Assembly (NCBI GenBank): GCA_903935205.1
Contig: CAIZQU010000117.1
Coordinates: 1-64,000, forward strand
Reading direction: 5' to 3'
Length of the DNA: 64,000 bases
Origin: an uncultured cyanobacterium
GTDB taxonomy: Bacteria > Cyanobacteriota > Cyanobacteriia > PCC-6307 > Cyanobiaceae
The number at the start of each line of letters is the position of its first letter. Position 1 is the stretch's first letter. Below the pieces are notes generated by a model. The model had not been told where the DNA came from and did no database searches. It saw only the letters and a program-made list of their open reading frames with translations. The position numbers were made by a program, and so were the translations under genes. Shown here one piece after another: positions 57,177-64,000 of this stretch.

Positions 57177-60100
57177 TCAGCCCAGCTCCGCCAGCCGCCG
57201 CTTGGCCAGTTCCGCCTGAGCTTCCGCCTCCGCCAGATTGGCCCGGCATTCGGCCACCACCTCCGGCGGTGCCTTGCCGGCGAAGTTGGGATTGGCCAGG
57301 CGGCCGGCCAGACCCTGGATCTCCTTGGTGGCCTTGGCGATGTCCTTCTCCAGCCGGCCGCGCAGGGCGTCGAGATCGACCAGGCCGTCGATCGGCAGCA
57401 GCACCTGCAGCTCGCCGCTCACCCCGGCCAGGGCCCGCTGCGGGCCGGCCGCGGCACGGGCGGCTTCGGCTTCGGCGGGAGTGAGCACGCTGACGCTGGC
57501 GGCGCGGGTGAGGGCGGTGATCTCCGGCGTCGCCTGGCGCAGCAAGGCCGCCAGGGGTTCGCGGCCGCTGATGAACTGCACCGGCGCCGGCTGGGCCGGC
57601 TTGAGGCCCGCCACCGCCCGCAGGTTGCGCACCACCCGGATCGCCTCGATCAGCGCCGCGAAGGCTTCTTCCAGCTCGCCATCGAGGGCCGCTTCGTCGA
57701 GGGTGGGCCAGGGTTGCAGGGCAAGGAAGGCAGACGCTGCCGCCGAGCCTGGCGGACCCGAGGCCAGCGATCCAGCCTCCGCCTGCTCGCCCGGGGTGTC
57801 GGCAGAACCATCGGCCGATGCTTCGAAGGCCACCCCATGCACCCCATGCCACAGCTCCTCCGTGAGGTGGGGCATCAACGGATGGAGCATCACCAGCAGC
57901 TCGCTGAGCACCTTGGCCAACACCTGCCGCGCCGTGCGCTGATCGGCCAGGGCCGCCGTGCGGGCCGCACCCTCCAGCTCGCCGCTCACCTGCAGGCGGC
58001 GCTTGATCAGCTCCACATACCAATCGCACACCTCATTCCAGGCGAATTCGTAGAGGCCCTTGGCGGCTTCGCCGAGGCCATAGCTGCCGTAGCGCTCGGC
58101 GGTTTCGCGGTTCACCCGGGCCAGCCGGGCCAGGATCCACCGGTCGGCCAGCTGCAGCGGCCGGCCTTCGCGCTCCAGCGCCGCCGCGATCGGTTCCCCC
58201 AGGCTCGCCGGTGTCTCACCCCCCAGGTTCATCAACGCAAAACGGGTGGCATTCCAGAGCTTGTTGGCGAAATTGCGGGCCGCCTCCACCGTGGCAGAGG
58301 TGTCGGACTTGCGGTCGTAGTCGAGGCGGATGTCCTGGCCGGCGCCGGCCACCTCACGCACCAGGGCAAAGCGCAACGCATCGGCGCCGTAGCGCTCGAT
58401 CAGCAGCAGCGGATCGATGCCATTGCCGGCTGATTTGCTCATCTTGCGGTTGTTTTCATCGCGCACCAGGCCGTGGATGTAGACATCCCGGAATGGCATC
58501 CAGCTGTCGCGGCCGCCCGCAGGCTCCTCGCCCTCCTGCAGGAAGGCGCCGGCCAGCATCGTCATCCGGGCCACCCAGAAGAAGATGATGTCGAAGCCGG
58601 TCACCAGCACGCTGGTGGGATACCAGGTGGCCAGATCGGCGGGCTCCTGGCCGTCCTCCCCCGGCCAGCCGAGGGTGGAGAAGGGCCAGAGGCCGCTGGA
58701 GAACCAGGTGTCGAGCACATCGGGGTCCTGCTCCAGCTGCAGGGGCCGCCCGGCCGCCCGGGCCGCCGCGCCGAACTGCGCCTCGGCCTTCGCCCGGGCC
58801 TCGGCTTCATGGCGCGCCACCACATAGGGCGTGGCTTCGGTGATCACACCGCCGGTCTCGCTGACCACAAACCAGGCGGGGATGCGGTGGCCCCACCAGA
58901 GCTGGCGGCTGATGCACCAGTCGCGGATGTCGGTGAGCCAGTCGCGGTAGACCTTGCTCCAACGCTCCGGCACAAAGCGCGGCTCGCCTTGCTCCAGGGC
59001 GCCGCGGCAGCGGGCCGCCAGCGGTTCGGCCCGCACGAACCACTGGGTGGAGAGCAGCGGCTCCACCGGCACCTTGCCCCGGTCCGAAAACGGCACGCTG
59101 TGGCGGTGCGGTTCGGTCTTGACCAGCAGCCCCTCGGCCTCCATCGCCGCCACCACCGCCTTCCTGGCCTCGAAGCGATCCAGGCCGGCGAAGCGGCCCG
59201 CGGCTTCGTTCATCGTGCCGTCCTTGGCCATCACCGTGATCTGGGGCAGGCCGTGGCGCTGGCCGATCGCGAAGTCGTTCGGGTCGTGGGCGGGGGTGAC
59301 CTTCACGCAGCCGGTGCCGAAGGCCGGATCCACATGGGGATCGGCCACGATCGGGATGCGGCGGCCCACCAGGGGCAGCTCGATCGTGCGGCCCACCAGC
59401 GCCGCATAGCGGGGATCGCCGGGGTTCACCGCCACGGCGGTGTCGCCGAGCATCGTCTCGGGGCGGGTGGTGGCCACCACCAGGTGGTCGATGGGGGGCT
59501 CAGGCTCCGAGGCGCCGGCGGCGGCCCCGGCACCAGCGGCAGCGCCCTGCTCCGGCAGCGGCGTGAGCGGATAGCGCAGGTGCCAGAGGTGGCCCTCCAC
59601 CTCCTTCATCTCCACCTCCAGATCGCTGACCGCCGAACCCGAGGCCGGGCACCAGTTGACCAGATATTCGCCGCGATACACCAGGCCCTGTTCATGCAGG
59701 CGCAGGAAGGCCTCCACCACGGCCTTGTTCAATCCCGGATCGAGGGTGAAGCGCTCGCGGCGCCAATCCACCGAATAGCCGAGGCGCCGCAGCTGGCCCA
59801 CGATCGTGCCGCCGCTCTCCGCCTTCCAGGCCCAGGCGCGCTCGAGGAAGGCGTCGCGGCCCAGGTCGTCCTTGCTGCCACCCTCGGCCTTGAGCTGCCT
59901 CTCCAGGATCGTCTGCACGGCGATCGAGGCGTGGTCGGTGCCGGGCAGGCAGAGCACATTCCGGCCCTGCAGCCGCTGGAAGCGGACGATCGTGTCGATC
60001 AGGGCCGTGTTGAAGGCGTGGCCCATGTGCAGGCTGCCGGTCACATTCGGCGGCGGGATCACCACGGAAAACGCATGGGCCCGGGGGCCGGGATCGGGAT

Positions 60101-60251
60101 GGAAGGCGCCGCTGCTCTCCCAGGCCTGCTGCCAGCGGGCCTCGGTGCCCGCTGGGTCGTAGGTCTTGGGCAGGGCGTCCGGGCCCGCGAGGGTGGGGGC
60201 GGAGCTGGCGGGCTCGGGCACGGCGGGGGCTTGGGGCTGGGTTGGCCCCAT
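57177..60251 (-). CDS. valS: Valyl-tRNA synthetase
   Basis: 1024 residues from ATG 60251. A class Ia synthetase charging tRNA-Val. The HIGH motif is HMGH (residues 75-78, in [14 protein letters not shown]) and the KMSKS loop is KMSKS (603-607). The editing domain (about 170-400, including [17 protein letters not shown]) removes mischarged Thr. The C terminus has the coiled-coil arm typical of ValRS ([20 protein letters not shown] then [15 protein letters not shown]). The N terminus has about 25 extra Pro/Ala-rich residues, and a polar insert is present near residue 800. Length is slightly above the usual ~900. Confidence 0.98.
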   Translation of the reverse strand: MGPTQPQAPAVPEPASSAPTLAGPDALPKTYDPAGTEARWQQAWESSGAFHPDPGPRAHAFSVVIPPPNVTGSLHMGHAFNTALIDTIVRFQRLQGRNVLCLPGTDHASIAVQTILERQLKAEGGSKDDLGRDAFLERAWAWKAESGGTIVGQLRRLGYSVDWRRERFTLDPGLNKAVVEAFLRLHEQGLVYRGEYLVNWCPASGSAVSDLEVEMKEVEGHLWHLRYPLTPLPEQGAAAGAGAAAGASEPEPPIDHLVVATTRPETMLGDTAVAVNPGDPRYAALVGRTIELPLVGRRIPIVADPHVDPAFGTGCVKVTPAHDPNDFAIGQRHGLPQITVMAKDGTMNEAAGRFAGLDRFEARKAVVAAMEAEGLLVKTEPHRHSVPFSDRGKVPVEPLLSTQWFVRAEPLAARCRGALEQGEPRFVPERWSKVYRDWLTDIRDWCISRQLWWGHRIPAWFVVSETGGVITEATPYVVARHEAEARAKAEAQFGAAARAAGRPLQLEQDPDVLDTWFSSGLWPFSTLGWPGEDGQEPADLATWYPTSVLVTGFDIIFFWVARMTMLAGAFLQEGEEPAGGRDSWMPFRDVYIHGLVRDENNRKMSKSAGNGIDPLLLIERYGADALRFALVREVAGAGQDIRLDYDRKSDTSATVEAARNFANKLWNATRFALMNLGGETPASLGEPIAAALEREGRPLQLADRWILARLARVNRETAERYGSYGLGEAAKGLYEFAWNEVCDWYVELIKRRLQVSGELEGAARTAALADQRTARQVLAKVLSELLVMLHPLMPHLTEELWHGVHGVAFEASADGSADTPGEQAEAGSLASGPPGSAAASAFLALQPWPTLDEAALDGELEEAFAALIEAIRVVRNLRAVAGLKPAQPAPVQFISGREPLAALLRQATPEITALTRAASVSVLTPAEAEAARAAAGPQRALAGVSGELQVLLPIDGLVDLDALRGRLEKDIAKATKEIQGLAGRLANPNFAGKAPPEVVAECRANLAEAEAQAELAKRRLAELG

Positions 60252-60482
60252 CGTCTCAAAGGGGTGCCAGCAGGAAGCGCTGCCGCCGCTGCCCCCGGAA
60301 CCCAGGGGCTGCGGCCTGGCCCTGGCGCCGGACAGAGCAGCCCGGGCGGATCGCCGCAGCCGGCTCGCTCAGGAGACGGAGCAAAGCCGATGGCATCGCA
60401 CAACAACGGGTGAGGATTCAAGCATCAGCAAGTCAGGGCAGAAAACGGACTTCTAGATTCATCGACTTCCAGTTTTCCGGCC

Positions 60483-61706
60483 ATGGTAGAATCAACAATT
60501 AACGGCCAACTCTCCTTGCAAAAGATAGGATTTAGCCCTTTGCTCGCCAGCGCAGCGCTCCTGGGCGGCCTCGCCGTCGCCCCCGCCGCCAGCCAGGCGG
60601 CGCCGCGCTATCAGAGCCAGGTGGTCGTCAGCGATCTGCTCAATCCCCGCGGCCTCAGCCTCGACAACACCGGCCGGGTGCTGGTCGGCGAGGGTGGCTC
60701 CGGTGGCAGCAGCTGCGATGTGGAGGGGGCGCCTCCGGGGCCGCCCACGGCCCTGCGCTGCTGGGGCACCACCGGCGCCCTGGGCCGCTACGACCCCGCC
60801 AGCAGCAGCTACAGCCGGCTCTGGACCAACCTGGAATCGATCGCCCGCGGGCCCGGCGCCCTCTCGCCGGTGGCCGGCCTCCAGGATGTGGCCTTCAGCG
60901 GCGACGGCCGCCTGCTCGCGGTCTTCGGCTTCCGGGGCAACCCCGCCACCCGCCCGGCCGGCACCAGCCAGTTCGCCCGCCTGATGCAGTTCGACTACAA
61001 CGCCCCGGGCTCGGCGCCGCTGGCCCTGGCGGATCTCGGCGCCTTCGAGGCGGCCAACCCCAGCCATGCAGCACCGTTCACCAACCCCTTCGCCCTCGTC
61101 TGGTCCGCCGGCAACGCCTACATCACCGAGGCCGGCGCCAACCGCCTGCTGAAGGTGGCCGACACCACCCCCTCCCAGGTGGAGCTGCTCGAAAACGTCC
61201 CGCTGGTCGCCACCACCACACCGCCGGCGGAGGGCGTACCCACCGGCCTGACGGTCGATCCGCTCGGCAGCCTCTATTTCACCCAGCTCCCCGGCTACCC
61301 GTTCCAACCCGGCAGCGCCTCGATCTTCCGCTCCAACGGCAGCGCCGGCGACGCCACCGCCATCACCGGCGGCTTCACCAATGCCATGGATCTCTCCCTC
61401 GGCGCCGACGGCTGGCTCTACCTGGTGCAGTGGGCTGAATCCTTCAGCAGTCCGGTCGGAACCGGCAGCCTCTGGCGCTACAACCCGCTCAGCAACGAGC
61501 GCCAGCAGCTGGCCAGCGGCATCGACCAGCCGACCGGGGTGCTGGCGATGGCCGATGGCAGCATCTATGTGGCCGCCGGCGGCAGCACCACCAGCGGCTC
61601 GCTGCTGCATTTCACGGTGCAGACCCCCGGCCCGCTGCCCCTGGCCGGTGCGGCGATGGCCTGGCGCCTGTCCCGCCAGCTGCGGCGGCGCCAACGCCAC
61701 GGCTGA
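60483..61706 (+). CDS. ScyD/ScyE-family secreted protein with PGPLPL tag
   Basis: 407 residues. A signal peptide is present (FSPLLASAALLGGLAVAPAA then SQAAPRY). The body is an NHL-like beta-propeller of the ScyD/ScyE type: LLNPRGLSLDNTGRVLVGEG, SPVAGLQDVAFSGDGRLLAV, YITEAGANRLLKV and DQPTGVLAMADGSIYVAAGG. The name comes from genes in scytonemin clusters, but most family members occur without that pathway and their role is unknown. The C terminus, PGPLPLAGAAMAW then SRQLRRRQRHG, is a sorting-type tag like the one on the DUF4082 protein at 26306. Divergent from valS. Confidence 0.85.
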   Translation: MVESTINGQLSLQKIGFSPLLASAALLGGLAVAPAASQAAPRYQSQVVVSDLLNPRGLSLDNTGRVLVGEGGSGGSSCDVEGAPPGPPTALRCWGTTGALGRYDPASSSYSRLWTNLESIARGPGALSPVAGLQDVAFSGDGRLLAVFGFRGNPATRPAGTSQFARLMQFDYNAPGSAPLALADLGAFEAANPSHAAPFTNPFALVWSAGNAYITEAGANRLLKVADTTPSQVELLENVPLVATTTPPAEGVPTGLTVDPLGSLYFTQLPGYPFQPGSASIFRSNGSAGDATAITGGFTNAMDLSLGADGWLYLVQWAESFSSPVGTGSLWRYNPLSNERQQLASGIDQPTGVLAMADGSIYVAAGGSTTSGSLLHFTVQTPGPLPLAGAAMAWRLSRQLRRRQRHG

Positions 61707-61853
61707 TGGAGGCAGCGCTGGCCTGATGCAGGGTGGCCCGGGCCGCTGTTCACGGCGTCACCGCGCGCGTGCAACAGGAGCGGCGAACCATCGGGCGGGA
61801 AGATCAGCCGGCAGTGAGCTGGTGGCGCGCATCCATTAGCTCACTACGATCCG

Positions 61854-62774
61854 ATGGTGTTTCGGTGTCGATCCTTGGGAGCTGCCACCGATTTCTCTGG
61901 TTTCAGGGCTGAGCGGCTGCCAGAACAGGCCGACCCCCAGGGCCATGGGGGCGGCGATGACGGCACAACGCCTACAGATCATCGCCTTTATTACGTCAAA
62001 GGTGAAGGCGCGCCGCTGATCCTGCTCCATGAGCTGCCCGGGCTCTCACCTCAGACCTTCGCCCTGGCGGACTATTTCGTGCAGCGAGGCTTCCGGGTGT
62101 GCCTGCCCCTGCTGTTCGGCAAGGCTGGAGACTGCTCGGCACTTTCCGGGACCATCACCATCTGCCTGCGCCAGGAGTTGCGCCAGCTCTGGTTGGGCAC
62201 CGACACCGCCATCACCGCCTGGGTGAGGCAGCTGGCGGCGCAGGAGTTGAAGCGCTATCAGAAGCACCACCCCGAAGCCAGTCGCGTCGGTGTGATCGGC
62301 ATGTGCTATTCGGGCAGCATGGTGCTGGGCCTGATGCTGAAGGATGAAAACAACACAAAGGACAAAAAGAATCAAAACCATGCTCTTAAACATGAACATG
62401 AACAGCATGAAGATGCAGCTTCGCCGCTGCTGGCGCCCGTGCTCGCCCAGCCCTCCGCCCGTTATCCCCGCCATGCCCTGCAGCAGATCAGCGACCACGG
62501 GTCCCGAGGTCCGGCCCTGGCCCTGCGCTTTGAGAAGGACTGGATCTGTCGCGACAGCCAGCTGAGCAGCCTCGAGCAGGCCTTCGCGGCCTGCGCCGCC
62601 AGAGATCCCAGCCAGACGCTGACCGTGGTTGAGTTCGAAGGATCGCAACACTCCACCCTGGTCTACGACTACGACCAGAGCAACCCCTTCCGGCGCGACA
62701 TCCGCAGCGGCCAGTGGCTGGATGCCCGCGACGTCGTCTGCCGGTTTCTGCGCCAACAGATGGGAGTTCCCTGA
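61854..62774 (+). CDS. Dienelactone hydrolase-family protein
   Basis: 306 residues. The alpha/beta-hydrolase fold is visible: GAPLILLHELPGLSPQTFAL (oxyanion region), the nucleophile elbow VGVIGMCYSGSMVLGL with Cys in GxCxxG as in dienelactone hydrolases, and a late histidine in EFEGSQHSTLVYD. The substrate is not predictable. The N-terminal 40 residues are poorly conserved-looking, and the start is uncertain. An AT-rich, in-frame insert (about residues 163-188) follows the nucleophile helix; see the separate entry. Confidence 0.85.
   Translation: MVFRCRSLGAATDFSGFRAERLPEQADPQGHGGGDDGTTPTDHRLYYVKGEGAPLILLHELPGLSPQTFALADYFVQRGFRVCLPLLFGKAGDCSALSGTITICLRQELRQLWLGTDTAITAWVRQLAAQELKRYQKHHPEASRVGVIGMCYSGSMVLGLMLKDENNTKDKKNQNHALKHEHEQHEDAASPLLAPVLAQPSARYPRHALQQISDHGSRGPALALRFEKDWICRDSQLSSLEQAFAACAARDPSQTLTVVEFEGSQHSTLVYDYDQSNPFRRDIRSGQWLDARDVVCRFLRQQMGVP
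62338..62420 (+). other. AT-rich in-frame insert in the hydrolase gene
   Basis: Between the conserved VLGLML and SPLLAPVLAQPS about 25 polar residues (DENNTKDKKNQNHALKHEHE and on) are added. GC is 19/60 at 62341-62400 inside an otherwise GC-rich gene. The DNA holds ACATGAACATGAACAGCATGAA-like short repeats, so slippage expansion is plausible. Confidence 0.6.
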
Positions 62775-63007
62775 GGCAGACGACCCGGCCAGCGCAAGCC
62801 GAAGAACAAGCGGCGGCAGATCACGATGTCAAGGATGATTGCGGCGATGCTCGGCCCTGCAGTGATGGAGCCGATCATGCCAGCAAAGGACACGCTGACA
62901 TCTGCCGACCCGAGGTTTCCTCTGCCGTTCTTGCAGCAGTTGCGCTGAGCTGTCAGGCAACGCATCATCGCGAAAAGCCGCGTCGATCCAGCCATCAACC
63001 AACCCCC

Positions 63008-64000
63008 ATGACCTATCGCCATCCCAGCCTCAACGACCACTTCATGGCCCCAGGGCCCAAGCGGATCCTCGCCCTGGATGGCGGAGGAGTCCGCGGCATT
63101 CTCAGCCTTGGCTTTCTGGCGGAGATCGAGGATGTGCTGCGCCGCCGCCATGGCAACAGCCCAGACTTTCGACTCTGTCACTACTTTGACCTGATCGCCG
63201 GCACCTCCACAGGATCGATCATTGCGGCCCTGCTGGCCCAGGGCAACACGGTCCAGAGAGTGATCGATCTCTACCTCAGGCTGGCCGGCGAGGTCTTTGC
63301 ACCCCGCTGGTGGGAGTTTCGCTACGGCCTGCTTCGCCCCCGCTACAAGATCGAGAAGCTGGAGGGGTTTCTGCAGGAGATTCTCGGCTCCGATTGCCGG
63401 ATCGGCGATCCCGACAAGCTCAAGACAGGCCTGTTGGTGATGTGCAAACGCATCGACAGCGGCAGCCCCTGGCCGATCAGCAACAATCCTGAGGGTCGCT
63501 ACTTTCAGCCGAATCCCAAGAAGCCGGAGATGATCGCCAATAAAGACTACGAACTCTGGAAGATTGTGCGCGCCTCCACCGCCGCACCAACCTTCTTCCA
63601 GCCCCAGAGGGTTGAAATCGCCCGACCCCAGACCCCCGCCCAGAGCCCCAAGGAGGCCTGGTTCATGGATGGTGGCGTCAGCCCGCACAACAATCCAGCG
63701 CTGCAGGCCTACCTGCTGGCGACCCTGGAGGGCTTCCGCCTGCGCTGGCCATCCGGCAAGGATCAGCTGCTGATCATTTCCGTGGGCACCGGGCGTCTGC
63801 CTTCCAATCGCACCCTCAGCCCGGTTGCCGCCCTGCAGGGGATCACGGCCCTGCAGAGCCTGATGGACGATTGCGCCGCGTTGGTGGAGAGCCTGATGCA
63901 GGGCATGGGCCATTGCCTGAGCACACCACGCATCATCGACCCCGAACTTGGCGCACTGAGCCCCCATGAACTCACGCTCGCCGAACGATTCAGCTATGCC
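63008..64000 (+). CDS. Patatin-like phospholipase, 3' end outside window
   Basis: 331 residues are visible from ATG 63008; the frame is still open at the window end. The catalytic dyad is present: oxyanion DGGGVRG (24-30), nucleophile S67 in GTSTGS, and Asp D221 in MDGGVSPHNNP. Other family text is LCHYFDLIAGTSTG, GSPWPISNNPEGRYF and VRASTAAPTFFQP. Such enzymes hydrolyse acyl chains from membrane lipids. Patatin effectors (CapV) occur in CBASS defence, but no cyclase or partner gene is visible, so a defence role cannot be judged. No signal peptide is seen, so it is probably cytosolic. Confidence 0.92.
   Translation, partial: MTYRHPSLNDHFMAPGPKRILALDGGGVRGILSLGFLAEIEDVLRRRHGNSPDFRLCHYFDLIAGTSTGSIIAALLAQGNTVQRVIDLYLRLAGEVFAPRWWEFRYGLLRPRYKIEKLEGFLQEILGSDCRIGDPDKLKTGLLVMCKRIDSGSPWPISNNPEGRYFQPNPKKPEMIANKDYELWKIVRASTAAPTFFQPQRVEIARPQTPAQSPKEAWFMDGGVSPHNNPALQAYLLATLEGFRLRWPSGKDQLLIISVGTGRLPSNRTLSPVAALQGITALQSLMDDCAALVESLMQGMGHCLSTPRIIDPELGALSPHELTLAERFSYA

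Noticed and set aside
62669-62878. Small hydrophobic minus-strand frame starting MIGSITAGPSIAAIIL
   Set aside because: No ribosome-binding site or family match, and it runs antisense into the hydrolase gene.
63008-64000. CBASS phage-defence system with the patatin as CapV effector
   Set aside because: No cyclase, Cap2/Cap3 or other partner is visible; the family also has common non-defence members, and the window ends here.

Overview
The window reads as a piece of a high-GC unicellular cyanobacterial chromosome of the Synechococcus/Cyanobium type. The pointers are an acyl-lipid delta-9 desaturase with three histidine boxes, a DUF98-type chorismate lyase of the cyanobacterial plastoquinone pathway, copies of the HIP1 octamer GCGATCGC (for example 911, 1274, 2324, 5836, 19743, 20966, 23742, 39674), and a run of housekeeping genes separated by short conserved hypotheticals. 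High GC leaves very long open frames opposite real genes, so most large antisense frames are shadows. No rRNA, tRNA, transposase or CRISPR array was seen.

Layout. 1-4284: 3' end of a very long SdrD B-repeat surface protein. 4.6-19.8 kb: core block with an RHH-like protein, a hypothetical divergent from desC, rplI, dnaB, an MscS channel, mnmG, a one-TM hypothetical and chorismate lyase in an overlapping trio, further small hypotheticals, a SprT-like zinc protein, and ligA. 19.8-25.5 kb: a tightly coupled type I secretion operon (parvulin foldase, cNMP-domain/C39-like ABC exporter, HlyD adaptor) plus a small ORF. 25.5-27.0 kb: a TVP38 membrane protein and a secreted DUF4082 protein with a PGPLPL C-terminal tag.

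27.1-47.7 kb is the most striking part. Four very large phosphoester-cleaving proteins lie on the minus strand: (i) choice-of-anchor I plus PhoX-like propeller, 1067 aa; (ii) a 2630-aa fusion of a NucH/ExeM-type nuclease, a PhoD phosphatase, cadherin-like repeats and DUF4114; (iii) a PhoA-type alkaline phosphatase with RTX repeats, 848 aa; (iv) an 1805-aa protein in which a phytase-like propeller is nested inside a choice-of-anchor I propeller, followed by a 5'-nucleotidase and RTX repeats. Genes (i) and (iv) have candidate SphR/PhoB boxes upstream. Together they could take extracellular DNA, nucleotides and phosphomonoesters down to free phosphate, and the RTX/DUF4114 tails suggest export by a type I system such as the one 2 kb away. 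The set is bracketed by an intact secreted alpha-amylase gene (47.8-49.5 kb) and a decayed 3' copy of it (30.5-31.2 kb), in the same orientation.

49.9-64 kb: an FAD monooxygenase translationally coupled to a PLP aminotransferase, an OLD-family ATPase/TOPRIM gene split by a frameshift, two conserved or hypothetical proteins, valS, a ScyD/ScyE-like secreted protein with the same PGPLPL tag, a dienelactone-hydrolase-family protein, and a patatin-like phospholipase cut by the window end.
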